Notes: generated from the letters alone by a model not told the origin. Counted from the first letter of the stretch, positions 46,991 through 57,865 are shown. The stretch: 64,000 nt of DNA from Ypsolopha sequella (GCA_934047225.1 OW203992.1:15923501-15987500); one strand, 5' to 3'. Translations and numbers: made by a program.

Positions 46991-47807
46991 TTTTATATCG
47001 GAAGAATTGAGAAGATACTTAGCGTTAAATGGAATAAAACAAGTACTGGTTGCACCATACCACCCTGCATCTAATGGACAAGCAGAACGGACAGTTCAAA
47101 CAATAAAAAATAAATTAAAAAAACTATCATCAGAACCATGGAATGTACGACTACCTATGATATTATATGGCCTCCGTACGACTCCTAATACGGCTACAGG
47201 AGTTACACCAGCTGAGCTGCTAAACAATAGACATTTTAGAACAAAACTTGATGATTTAAATCCCTTATCACATAAAAACAATGAGAAGTTGGAAACAATT
47301 GAAAGCAATGAGAGAACCAATGTAAGATCCTTTGATGTTGGACAAAATGTTTACGTCAGAAATTATTGTGGAAATCCTCGTTGGCTGAAAGGTGTTGTTG
47401 AAAAGAGAGTAGGAGTTTGTAGATACCAAGTAAGATGGAACGGCAAGTTATTAACAAGACACATTAATCAGATGCTAACTTCGAGTGGTGGGGAGGAAAA
47501 GGAAAATAGAGTTGAGGCAGAAGGAATAGAAACGAGAAGTGTAGATAGTGAAGATGAAGAACAAAATATTATCATTATACCACCGCAACAACAATGGGCA
47601 GATATAGTGGGAGTATCGGGGCCAGAAGAAGTAGTTATTCATCAGAGTCCTGATGAATCGCAAAGATTGAATAAAAGACCACGATCACTATCACCACCGA
47701 CATCTCCACAACACACAAAACGAATTGCCATTGAATCAAATGAGGACAGTGAAAGTGATAATATGGAACCTCTAGACTTAGAGGTAGATACTGATATTAG
47801 AGCATGA
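46991..47807 (+). CDS. integrase C-terminal remnant
   Basis: From 46991 the frame reads FISEELRRYLALNGIKQVL, then HPASNGQAERTVQTIK, which holds the third catalytic acidic residue (E) of the retroviral-type integrase core. It continues through GLRTTPNTATGVTPAELL and a GPY/F-like module (FDVGQNVYVRNYCGNPRWLK, then YQVRWNGKLLTRHINQML). The last 90 or so residues are an acidic, serine-rich tail ending with the stop at 47805-47807. The zinc-binding HHCC domain and first two catalytic aspartates are lost in the deletion. There is no ATG at the joint; an open frame begins at TTG 47007. It is probably untranslated. Confidence 0.9.
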
Positions 47808-47927
47808 ACAATAATAAAAAATGCATGTTAGTTAAGGACCTTATCAAAAGTGTAATATTATAAGTTATAGTGAATAAGTGTAGTGAAGTAAAACATGATG
47901 AACAATCTTATGTGTATGGACTATCTC

Positions 47928-47937
47928 GAAGGGAAGG
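47928..47937 (+). other. polypurine tract
   Basis: GAAGGGAAGG ends two bases before the 3' LTR, the position where second-strand priming would start. Confidence 0.75.
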
Positions 47938-47939
47938 CA

Positions 47940-48081
47940 TGTAGTGTACTGGACATAAATGGTAGTTTATACATGTCAGTGCATAATGTGGAGGTAGATG
48001 AAAATCACCAGTCTGGCTTGTGTCAAAGACCTAACGTGTGCTACTCATCAAGACTGAGACTATATTTGTGAGTATATAATA
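47940..48081 (+). repeat. 3' LTR
   Basis: 142 bp, identical to the 5' LTR at 45263-45404; followed by the CCAAC target duplication. Confidence 0.95.
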
Positions 48082-48100
48082 CCAACCATAAAACATGCAC

Positions 48101-48221
48101 ATAGGTTATTTAATTACTTATATGACATAAAAACTGACCTGTAATAAGTGTATCTGTTATACCTAAATTACATAAATAAATATATTTAATTTAATTTTTC
48201 ATATTTCATTTCATTTCATAG
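48101..48221 (+). mobile_element. non-LTR 3' end with (ATTTC)n tail, copy 3
   Basis: Plus-strand version of 11305-11440 and 26796-26920: TGTAATAAGTGTATCTG, then TTACATAAATAAATATATTT and a tail with three ATTTC-type units. It lies just right of the LTR element; the LTR insertion probably landed in or next to it. Confidence 0.6.
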
Positions 48222-48648
48222 AGTACTTACGTACAATCAGTTTATGAGATGACAGCTCTGCTGCTGCTGAGTGCAACAAAAAAGTTGTTTTAAAAAAAAA
48301 ATATTCGGCATCACGATTGAATATAGTGGTACATCCGAGGATAAACAATACAACATAGTATCAGTAGCCGGTTTGTGGCATCACATTTCATAACAACATG
48401 AGATCGAAATTGATCGAAACGACAAACCGTGAAATGTATCGGTAAAAAAACCAAGTACAATAACAGCTAACATGTGAATCGTATTAAAAAGCTGTTTAGT
48501 CATTCGACTTCATAAATAGGTGGCATTCGATTGGTTGTGATTAAATTTCGTCCATTTATAATAGTGGTTCTCAAATAGTAGGCAGATTTTTGTGGAGAGT
48601 ATCCCTGCTTTACCGATTCGGGCTGTGAAATAAAACTTATGCAATTAG

Positions 48649-48835
48649 TTAAGGCGTTACAACAAGCGTAAGAGTGCCATTTTAGAAAAAAAAAATTTTT
48701 TACTTGCTAGAATAACTATTGAAAATCTGCTCAAGTAAATGTCTAAAAATAGCAATGAACTACATATATTCTAAAAAGTAAAAATGTTTTTTTTTTTCTA
48801 AAGTGACAGCACTTTCGCATGTTGTAACGCCTTAA
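48649..48835. mobile_element. TTAA-flanked MITE
   Basis: TTAA at 48649-48652 and 48832-48835. Inverted ends GGCGTTACAACAAGCG and CGCATGTTGTAACGCC, followed inside by AGTGC/GCACT and long A/T runs. 179 bp between the TTAA copies, no coding capacity. Confidence 0.85.
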
Positions 48836-49418
48836 CGATTTTTTTTATTTCTTATTCTATGTACAATCTGAGAAAGTTTTGCTGATCCATAATATTACAT
48901 CGTTAGTGGGAGCTAAAGCTGGTACTTTAAAGGGAAATTTTTAAATTAGCTTAAGACGAAGTGGGTAGTGGAAAATCAAACTTTTATTTTGTTTTTCTAA
49001 AAACTTGGTGTAGGTATCTAAGTACAGAACTACTTGTAAGAAATTGAATTAATTTAAAACTAGTAAGGGAAAACGCATAGTTTATCCCAACAAGTCCGAC
49101 ACCTTGAGATTGATGATGATAGCCAAATGAATACTGCATCACTAATACAAGTAGCATCATAAATAGGCATGAGATTTTGTGGTAAACTTTAGCATTACAT
49201 TCAGTTGATTTTGTTTATTTTTGATAATATAATTTAATGTTCGACAGATGTTCAACGGCAGAAGAAAGCTAAAATCAAAGAAAAAAAATTCTAGCTGTCC
49301 AAAATATCTTGTCACAATAGATAAATTCTAGACCATAACGAAATACTATAACGAAAAATGGTAATTATATTTATGCTACGTATTGTTAATTGATAGGATG
49401 GTTTGTTTTCGCTTTAGG

Positions 49419-49602
49419 TACAGATGTTAAATTATACGAAGTCTACTTGGCTATGGTTGTAGTAGTGACGTGTAAAGATACGCGTGTTTTGTGTGTGTTG
49501 CGCGTTTTGTAAGCGCTCCCGATTACGCACACCAGAGTAAGTGCTCGTGCATGCACTACTACAACCATAGGTAAGTAGACTTCGTATGAAAAAACATCTG
49601 TA
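49419..49602. mobile_element. TA-flanked MITE
   Basis: TA borders CAGATGTT on the left and AACATCTG on the right (element 49421-49600). Further in, ATACGAAGTCTACTT and TATGGTTGTAGTAGTG face AAGTAGACTTCGTAT and CACTACTACAACCATA. The interior is GC-richer. No coding capacity. Confidence 0.85.
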
Positions 49603-49703
49603 TATGAACAAAAATATGGTTGTCGAATTTCGTTTAGATACTATAAACGATAGTTTTGAAGTTAACAGAGAATTATTATGTTTTAGGACAACGATATTCT
49701 TAA

Positions 49704-49885
49704 ATTAAATAAATAAATAAAAAGATTTTTATTCAACAGAACACAACACAAAACACATAATACTTAAAGACTATTTAGGATTAGACAGGTTCTGTTGAAA
49801 AGGTCGGTGACTCAGCTTTTGTCCCTTAAGTCAGAAGCAAAGGGACGCTGTTATTCTGTCACTGCCTGTTCATCCATAAGGATAC
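49704..49885 (-). mobile_element. non-LTR 3' end with (TTTA)n tail
   Basis: On the minus strand a GC-balanced stretch (AGGCAGTGACAGAATAACAG onward) ends CTGTTGAATAAAAATC and then (TTTA)n. AATAAA plus a microsatellite tail marks a retrotransposon 3' terminus. Coding sequence is absent. Confidence 0.5.
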
Positions 49886-50718
49886 TTAAAACAATAAACA
49901 AAAATGAACACAACTATGATTAAAACACATAAAAAACAATAGCCATTTTTAGGAACTTGGAACTTCTATTGTTTTGCAGCTAAATTAACGTACGATTTAA
50001 TAATATTAAGAGTATTATATGTATAATTACCTGTATACTTCTATATGTATATTGTATAAACTTAAATGTATTATTAATCGATTTAAAATATATATTATTA
50101 TATTTTGTTATTTACAATGTACACACTGACACCATTTTCCTTATCTTTTTATTTGCAATTTAATTTGTAAGTTTATACCACTCTTTACAATGTTTTTTTA
50201 ATGGAGGAATAGATATATTAGCTTTCATGTAAACATACCAGATAGTACATACAATGTATTTTCTGTAAAGCACTTATATTTTCCTTTTTACTTCATTGTA
50301 ACTGATTCCAGGCCCGAATGGCCCGAAATATATCTCACTATAATTTTATTTAACTGTGTTTTATCTAATTCGAATCATTTAAAAAGACAAAAAAGTCAAT
50401 ATTTAATGTTTATTTATAATTTTCTGTCAACACTAAGGAACAAAAAGTTTGAGAAGCACTGCATTAAAACACAGTTAGACGTATCCGTAAATGTAAATGG
50501 ATAATACGACTAATAATCCGGCAAATAGAGTTTCGGTAGCGATATCACCGGCTATCAGATAATAAATGATGTTACAATATTAGATATGCTTAAGGCCTGT
50601 CTTTAAGGGGAATCACATTTATGCTTTATTACTTAAATATTATTTGAATGTTTGTTGTTTTAAATTCGAAAGTTTCATCAAATAAGATAAGATTTTAAAT
50701 TTAATACACTGTTATTAT
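49886..50718. other. AT-rich unassigned DNA
   Basis: No feature is supported here. Confidence 0.5.
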
Positions 50719-50896
50719 AAACATTATTAGGAGTACGGGACTCACCGTGTTTGGTTTTTATATTTTCCCGAATTTCGGCAGAGTTTCATCTGCCATGGTC
50801 GCGGGATGAAACTCGACTATGGCAGATGAAACTCTGCCGAAAATTCGGGAAAATATAAAAACCAAACATGGTGAGTCCCGTACTCTTAATAATGTT
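50719..50896. repeat. Penelope-like termini in head-to-head palindrome
   Basis: Arms 50719-50796 and 50819-50896 are near-perfect inverted repeats around a 22-base spacer, differing by an indel and a few bases. Each arm equals the terminal repeat that flanks the Penelope remnant at 17003-18266 (AAAATTCGGGAAAATATAAA). The right arm contains a short frame MADETLPKIRENIKTKHG that is partly kept at 18185 (MADVTLPKIRENIKTKHG), which may be a trace of coding constraint or simply shared ancestry. Confidence 0.8.
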
Positions 50897-51016
50897 TCAT
50901 CAAATAGTTTATTTGGTTTATTTATTAGTAAAAAAACAATAAAATCATATTTTATCTCGATATATTTCGGCCCACGGTATGGGGCCGTCATCAGTCGAGT
51001 CAGTAGTTTCGTGATA
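50897..51016 (-). mobile_element. Penelope-like end with hammerhead-like core
   Basis: On the minus strand: ACTCGACTGATGACGGCCCC, then ATACCGTGGGCC and GAAATATATC. CTGATGA (50994-50988), a GC-rich stem-loop (GGCCC/GGGCC) and GAAA (50968-50965) occur in hammerhead order. A homologous copy lies at 53595-53690 on the plus strand. The sequence is continuous with the palindrome at 50719-50896, tying it to the Penelope-like family, whose terminal repeats are known to carry hammerhead ribozymes. An extra C after CTGATGA breaks the consensus stem, and stems I and III are not clear. Confidence 0.55.
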
Positions 51017-52146
51017 TAACATTTTGCTTTTTAAACCTTGGTATCTTTAGTAGATAATTGATTCTGTTAAAATATAAACAGATATGTATATAAGCTGATA
51101 AAGTACATCTTATTAAAGTCGAACATATTTCGGCCCTTAAAATGAAGTTACATCACTTTATTCCCAATAAATGAAATAATTTTGGTACATGTTTTGATTG
51201 AAGCTTCGCTTTGTGTGCCAAGACATTGCGAAACTACTAGTGCTCTTGAATAACCAATGAGAAACAGTACTTACTACGGTTAAACAAATGGCCAAATGAC
51301 TGTAGAACCGTTAAACTAAGTAATTTTCCTCAATTGTCTTACAAAAGCGAAGTCTGCCAATAAACAATCGGTCATATTGAATGAACGGAAATGTCCGAAG
51401 GGAAATTAGTCTGCTCGGAACAAGAAAACCACTTTAGACGTACCCGGTTTATTATATTAAAACGTTTTGAATGTAAAACGTGCGCAAGTAGTCATTAACA
51501 GCAGAATATGTTCCCTTTGTTAATGTTCCATTATTTCACTTTGTTTCTCGGAAATAACTTTCTTTTGTCCAACGTTGTGTTGTGACCACATTGCTTAGTA
51601 AAAATCAGTCTTTGAAACGACCGTAATGACTCTATCTGTACATTAATCAACGGCAAAAACATCGATTCCAAATCGAACGCTAAAATATTTCCCGGGAACG
51701 TTCCCCCACAATGAATGAATAATGAAACGAATTTTGTCGACTCTCGCGGAATCTTCGCAGACAAGAAATAAAAGTCGACAGCGACCTCTATTTCAAAACG
51801 CATTTCACATACAAATACCTAATTTCGAAGTAAAGTACGAACATTATACAGGCGGGTTCGCATTTAAATTATTCCAGCGGATCGTTTATTGCCTATAACC
51901 GAATTTGGGAATTAGCTATAAAACAACATTTGATGCGGGCGGGCGCGGGCGGTTGGCAATTTGAATGTTTGTAACGTTTCGATGCTCATTGGATTGCGCG
52001 GCGCGTGCGGTGCTTTATCCCCATCCATCCATGTTGCTGCCACCACTCAGCTTCCACGACATCCACTACAGGACCACTCCGTTACATCAACTGTACTGAA
52101 AACCTGCTAAACGGTTTCAAACTTTATTACTCGTGTATGTATGATG
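51017..52146. other. unassigned DNA with a GC-rich patch
   Basis: No gene recognised. About 51935-52010 is GC-rich (GCGGGCGGGCGCGGGCGG and GGATTGCGCGGCGCGTGCGG) and could be regulatory. Confidence 0.4.
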
Positions 52147-52261
52147 TACAGTGGAGACCGCATCAACTAAGACACATTGGACTTTGTACCTATCTTATAT
52201 TCTTCTCTGTAGAGGCTAATGTCGTACTGCAAGTGTATAGCTTGATGTGGTCTCCACTGTA
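52147..52261. mobile_element. TA-flanked MITE, 111 bp
   Basis: Ends CAGTGGAGACCGCATCAA (52149-52166) and TTGATGTGGTCTCCACTG (52242-52259) are inverted repeats with one mismatch. TA at 52147-52148 and 52260-52261. An 87-codon plus-strand frame covers it by chance. Confidence 0.9.
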
Positions 52262-53594
52262 CGAGTAGTACCAAGTATGTTCTTAGTACCAACTTTCATG
52301 TCATGGAGAACGATCAAGTGTAAATGCACGGTTTCATAACCGCACATTGTTTTGCTTGCGTTGCAGCCTACTTTATTTACTTAGCCATAATAATTAATTT
52401 TATATTTTACCGTTTTTAAAGCAGTACGAAACTAACTGTCGATACCGACACACATAGAGGAAGAGACGCTTAACTGAACTCTGTTTACTGTCATATCAAT
52501 ACAGTACCTTAACTGAGGTTTCTAAGTTCCTTTTCTCTTCGTGCTCCACAACTATACAACTTCTTTCAAATGTACGGTGCCTAAACTACGGGCTCCTACA
52601 GTAAAATAGTACTAGTATGTGATAAATATAATCAGTGTCATAATCAATGCATCGATATAACTTATAGATAACTTATATACAACAGTTACGAAACATATTG
52701 TTTCAAGTTTGCTATATGCAATTACAACTAGCCAGCTATCAGAGTTTTATCTTAATGAGTGAAGATTGAAAACCGAAACTTAGAATGTTTTAGGTATTCA
52801 ATACGAGGCTCGCTTTCGAATCACAGATTCCTAAATAGACGAACTTTCAGGCCAACTCCCGTGACACTCTCAATTTATCTATTTTTTACGCAAGTTTTAG
52901 AGAATCCTGCTCAAGACGAAATTTGGAACCCTTAGTACTTAAATGTTTTTAACTGTGCAGCACAATAATTTCAAGTGGTAGAGTCGTGACAAGAGAAGAG
53001 GTACCTAACAGTAACGATTCTTGTGTAAAGGAAGCTATCATTCGCAGCAATTTAAATTCCATTACAATGAATATAAAAAGCCAATTTGAATGCTATATCC
53101 TTCGTGCCGCCTGCGCTCTGTGCCGATAATTCCTTTGAAACTGTTGAACCGAGTTATAGACCTTACTTTTATGATGCACTGCGGGCTTTCTCATTTCGAT
53201 TTTGTTCATTCGTAAAAATACTGCGAATTATTTCGAAAAATGTGATTCAAACGTCATAGAAACGGCAACACAAAAAATTCTTCGAAGTTATACAAAATTG
53301 ACAACTTGAAGATAATCTGCTAAAAGAGAGCTAGTTTTTCTTTGGGATTTTGTAGTTTTTTCTTTGTCTATGGTATAAATAAGCGACATTTTGAACTCTT
53401 TGTTCATAACTCAGAACCCAAAACAGAACTAACATAATTTGTTAAGCAGAAGTACATTATCCTTTTAATTTTTAGTTACATAAATATATCCAAATAAATA
53501 ATTAGCACCATCTGTAGAGAAACCTATTTATTTAGAAAAAAGTTCACTTTCACTTTTTTATCTTATATGTTTAACTTATTTGTCAAAATTTTGT
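52262..53594. other. AT-rich unassigned DNA
   Basis: No feature is supported here. Confidence 0.5.
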
Positions 53595-53690
53595 TCCATT
53601 CGACTGATGACAGCCCCATACCGTGGGCCGAAATATATTAAGTAAAAACATATTTTTATTGTTTTAATATTAATAATTAAACCAAAGAAA
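53595..53690 (+). mobile_element. Penelope-like end with hammerhead-like core, second copy
   Basis: CGACTGATGACAGCCCCATA and CCGTGGGCCGAAATATATTA (53601-53640) repeat the motif of 50960-51000 with one change in the stem (CAGCCC for CGGCCC). Downstream AT-rich sequence with TTTTATTGTTTT and TAAACCAAA is also homologous. It is an isolated fragment with no adjacent RT. Confidence 0.55.
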
Positions 53691-54599
53691 TAAAGATATT
53701 TTATAATTCTTGGGTTAGCCTGAACTTTTACTTACAAAAATGTCTTATCGACAGGGCTGCCACCTTTCAAAAAGGGTAGGCCCGGAGATTTTAGGCGAGT
53801 CACTATTTTTGTTAAATAATATGTTTTCTTTTAAATATAATTTTTGCGATACGGTATAAATTTAGCAGCGATAGTCGGAGTTTTTAGCAATTTCCAATTT
53901 TTCCTTACTCTGGTTTTTGAAGAACTTTAAAAATTCTTGGTAACTAGTCATATTATAATTAATCTTTACAATTAACTCCAACTTCACTATGTCGACGAAT
54001 ACTAACGTGACGGACTGTTAGTGACGGCGCGGCAGCTTTAACGCTCATCTCACCACCCGGTTTGACAAGGAGATATACGGTGTTAAGAAGATGGCATACC
54101 CTAGCAACTTTTTTTATTACCCGTCCAGCACAATAAGTCTAATGGCAAAGACTTTAGCTGCTTTTCATAGAGGCGATTATGTGTTGGCTCTTTGGCCTCT
54201 TTTTCTTAGACGCGTAATACTAGTGATCACGCAGCGAAACAACAAATTGGTGTGTTTTTAGCTAATACTGAAATATTTTGTAGGGAAACAAATATTGAAT
54301 TTAGGTGATATACCTTCATATTTCTATTACCTATTTTATGAAAAAAAAAATCTAGTTGATCTCTTAACCGCGTTCTTCAAGCGAACGTTTGAAAACCAAA
54401 AAATAAGAGGGTGCAAAACATTTTTTTTTGACAAAAGTATAAATCTTAGTACATTGTTTATACGTAAGATCCCTAGAGAAAAGATTAATAAACCAAATAT
54501 ATTTTTTTCAATACAAGGAGGGTCCGAATTTCTTAAAACGAATCCTAGATAGACTGGAGTTGGTCATGCTCTAGGCTCAGGTACAGGCTTAAGGCAAAA
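53691..54599. other. AT-rich unassigned DNA
   Basis: No confident feature. An 85-codon plus frame (54295-54552) has low-complexity lysine- and phenylalanine-rich content and is not recognised. Confidence 0.45.
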
Positions 54600-54908
54600 T
54601 GTAAAAGTTTTAGCGTCCCTGTTACTCCATATGCGAAGAAACCCTCAGTGCGAGAGGGACGGATTCATGGAAAAGTAGCAAAAAGTTGTTTTTTTATTAA
54701 TATAAAATGTACTAAAGTTCCTACTAAAATTTCGTTTAACCAGGTCCTAGATACCGTTAAAACCCATTTAATAAAAAATTATTGCAGTCCATATGTCACT
54801 CTGAATTGTCAAAACAGGAGAATTGGTTTCGAAAAAGAACTCATTTCAATAAATATTTGTATCGAGCCGAATTTCTCCAATCGCGTTTCTGTTTTAACAG
54901 AACCCTAG
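54600..54908 (-). repeat. GGTTCCGTAC repeat family, variant copy
   Basis: AGCGTCCCTGTTACTCCATA and CTCAGTGCGAGAGGGACGGA match, inverted, 33450-33505, and match 25725 and 58000 in the same orientation. The right end, CTGTTTTAACAGAACCCTAG, corresponds to the family's GGGTTC terminus on the minus strand. Confidence 0.55.
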
Positions 54909-54999
54909 AAAAAGAATCCAAAAATAATATGCTATTTTATCAAAATAATACATTTAATACATTTATTTTTTTTCCGTAGCGCCCGGACATGCACCACTC

Positions 55000-55034
55000 A
55001 AACCCGGAGCACAAACATTTTGTGCTCCGGGTTT
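55000..55034. repeat. perfect 16-bp GC-rich hairpin
   Basis: AAACCCGGAGCACAAA (55000-55015) and TTTGTGCTCCGGGTTT (55019-55034) pair exactly around a 3-base loop. In AT-rich eukaryotic DNA this may be a transposon terminus (for example a Helitron 3' hairpin), but no partner end is identified. Confidence 0.85.
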
Positions 55035-55480
55035 CCTGGCCTTAGAACATTCACAAAACTTAGAACCAAATATAATAATTCTTTACTGTTCTCGCAAGTA
55101 ACATTCTCTCTCTAACCTTTAATTCTCGCAAAACAGTACGATAATATCGCCCTCACGACCGTTCTCGACTGGATGGATGAAATTAGTGGAATAGTGAACA
55201 GGGTATAAGAGAACTATCATTATAGTTTTATTTACGAAATCGCTCGTTTCAGATAATGCTTGGTTAAACTATTCACACGACTTGAGATTTTGCGAGAGGG
55301 GGTAATGGTTATCTTTAGATGGCAAGTCTTTTACCGGAGGTTGATTTAAACGCCTATGTAGACTTTTTATCTTGTAATTGGTACTTATTCATAGATGTGA
55401 AAAATCAATGCTAAACTTCGAAAATTATCCATAGGTATATTGTAAAAGAAAGAAGTGAATTATATATTAACAAGGCGAAC

Positions 55481-55680
55481 TTTAATCAACCGCCCAAATT
55501 TATACTGGAGACTCGGTTAGTGATCAGGTACAATGTTTAAAGACCCTTAAGGTAAAATAAAAAAAAAATTGTATTCCAGTTGGTATGAGATATAGATATT
55601 TTTTTATGATTTCGAAAAAAAGGATAATTGTTCCTGATCATTAACCGAGACTCCAGTATGAATTCGGGCGGTTGATTAAA
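55481..55680. mobile_element. 200-bp MITE
   Basis: TTTAATCAACCGCCC on the left faces GGGCGGTTGATTAAA on the right; next come ATACTGGAGACTCGGTTA against TTAACCGAGACTCCAGTAT and TGATCAGG/CCTGATCA. A TTAA lies one base inside each outer end, suggesting a TTAA target site. The interior is AT-rich without coding content. Confidence 0.85.
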
Positions 55681-56429
55681 TTTCACATTATATACGCAAT
55701 GCGTTAAATAAGGTGTCACGATTTTTTTTTTCTCTACAAGTGCAAGCCAAGCCCCGCGTTAATACTATGGGAGGTCAACATTTCATTTTGCGAAATTAGC
55801 AAAAAGTGTTATCGATCCGTGACACTGACCACTTACCAAGCGTCCAGTATGAATTTGTCCGTATAGATTAATGTCACAAAATAGTATAATTATAGTACAT
55901 GTAGTTAGAATTTAGATTTACGCAAAAATCTTGCTTCGGTTTCGTCCTAGTACCTAGGTCATGGGTGAATTCTGATGAATGCTGAGGAAGCACTTAAGTT
56001 TATTATATGTATTGATATTGATCGATTCTTCGTAATTTTTAAATCTAAGAAGAAGAAAATATATTTTTATAACGTAACTTCGATAATTTAATTACAATGG
56101 CACATCACTGTTAGAGTATTTTTTTCATTAGAAACCAAGTCTCGTTACATAAATAAAATGCAAAAAATCACACAATTTATCGAAAGGGCAATTGATTGAT
56201 GCGGGAAATTATCCCTACTTTACAGATATCCCTCCTGGCAGTACAATTCAGATCAGGACAAGATGTCCAGATTGTCCATGGGCTGGATATCTGTCAGTCT
56301 GCCAGCTCTAGTCATTACATCTTTAAACTTAATGCAATTTATTGTTACAATTTGCGCTAACTCGAGAAGAAAAGCTTGTCAAGTGGAATGAGAAGCTTAT
56401 ATAGTAAAAGCGTTCTTCATATTAAAACA
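55681..56429. other. AT-rich unassigned DNA
   Basis: No feature is supported here. Confidence 0.5.
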
Positions 56430-56880
56430 CCCGGTCAAGTGCGAGTAGGACACGCGGCCTGAGAATTCCCTAGCATTCAAATAAGTTAATAGACCTACAA
56501 AATGTATGAAACAAAACTGTGAAATTATGTTGGTCGAGTACACGGGGACATAACCCTAAAACTGCATTATAAATTTGCGATGCAGTATTTGTTGTTTAAA
56601 TACATTATATGCTACAGCAGAATTTCCAAATTTCTGACTACTTTGGTCTTTGATATCTTGTAATAAAAATGGTCTTTGACGGTCCCTCGTCATTTTAATT
56701 TTGAAGATGAAAGAAAAAAAATGTGCTCTGCTGGGTCAACATTTGACACAATGTATCAAAATTTCAGGTCTCTATCTCATTCCGTCTAGAGCTTGACATA
56801 CGTGACGTACGGACGGACAGACAGCAGAGTAACATTAATAAGAGCTCCGTTTTACGCTTTGGGTACGGAACTCTAAAAAA
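56430..56880 (-). repeat. GGTTCCGTAC repeat family, minus copy
   Basis: The left end CCGGTCAAGTGCGAGTAGGA and the right end GGGTACGGAACTCTAAAAAA are the family termini in minus orientation. The right 120 bases match 21640-21755 closely. The middle is diverged. Confidence 0.65.
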
Positions 56881-57865
56881 CCAAAAGTCCTTTTAATTTT
56901 TGATTTTCCTTTAGAATCAGACTTTTGGAACATAAGACAAAAACTCACGGACTTTATTATTATTTCTTTAATTATTTTTCTATGAATGTGCCTCCTCAAA
57001 TAGCAGAAGCGACCTTGCTTATTGTAGTGTCTTCAGAGTACGATGTTTTCTACTCATAATTATTACAGCATTATTTATAAAATTATTATTGTTACCATTT
57101 TCCTCCTGGCAGTGAGTTTTGATTTTACGTGTACAAACGATGGATAGGTGCCTGCTGTCCTTTCTAGTTATTACATATTGCCTTAAATATTGTTCCTTTG
57201 TCAGCCGGTAGATGTGCGATTATAATATTATTTTTGGGTAACCTAATGAAAATAATCTGTTTTTTTTTTCAATTTCGCCATTGATTTGTTTTCTGCACAT
57301 ATCTGCCTCCATTTTCTGCCAACGTAGACAGCAAATTAATATAATCGGTTTAAAAAATTATAATAATAACTTATCTGAAAGAGTGGCAAACTTGAACATT
57401 CTGTATCACACCTTTATCATATGACTTTAGAAAATCGTTTCATAAAATGTTTACTTCCTAAAGATTCTGCTATTGTGGCGTGTTACGTAAGTGTCAAATG
57501 GAGAAGCTGGGGGTCAAACTTAAATACGTGTCACGTTATAAAGGATAGACAAATAAGGCTTAATCTGTAAGATAGATCCTACGCACAATCTGGACTGCTT
57601 GTTTTAGCGATTAAGACAATTAAGATGGCTAAGCACCTTCAAATTGGAGAACCAGATAGACGTTATGACAGTGAAGGTGCATCAGGCAAGCAGCTGACGC
57701 CCCGTAGCTCCGAGGCATGGCGCCCGCCGTGCTGTTTCATTCAAATTATACTAATTTTACCTTCATTTTATACGTAGGTTTTACAATCAAACCATTTTTT
57801 ATATTTATTATTTGAAGAATAATATTGTTATTATATTATTAAAGACTAATTACTATCTTTTTAAA
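56881..57865. other. AT-rich unassigned DNA
   Basis: No feature is supported here. Confidence 0.5.

Larger units (their letters stand above)
45258..48086 (+). mobile_element. Ty3/gypsy retrotransposon (Mag-like), internally deleted
   Basis: Two identical 142-bp LTRs (45263-45404 and 47940-48081) are bordered by a 5-bp duplication, CCAAC, at 45258-45262 and 48082-48086. Between them lie a primer binding site, a gag-protease-RT-start frame, a deletion, an integrase C-terminal frame and a purine tract. Very short LTRs, tRNA-Ser priming and the Gag/Pol motifs resemble the Mag group, first known from Bombyx mori. Identical LTRs mean a recent insertion. With most RT, RNase H and integrase gone it must have moved using proteins from intact relatives, unless the deletion came afterwards. 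Confidence 0.95.
48563..50461. mobile_element. possible hAT-like element, ends only
   Basis: AGTGGTTCTCAAA (48563-48575) and TTTGAGAAGCACTG (50448-50461) are inverted and resemble the common CAGTGGTTCTCAAA ends of hAT elements. No clear 8-bp target duplication and no transposase remnant is visible. The interior contains two MITEs and a LINE tail, so the pairing may be chance. Confidence 0.25.

Noticed and set aside
45542..47663. Minus-strand frames over the LTR element
   Set aside because: Antisense shadows of gag-pol with cysteine- and phenylalanine-rich composition and no family match.
50819..51019. 66-codon frame starting MADETLPKIRENIKTKHG as a gene
   Set aside because: It lies in the arm of a Penelope terminal palindrome and runs on into the hammerhead-like region; a related frame at 18185 diverges after 18 residues. 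It is treated as repeat sequence.
55000..55034. Bacterial-type intrinsic terminator
   Set aside because: The hairpin is strong but no U tract follows, and there is no bacterial gene context.
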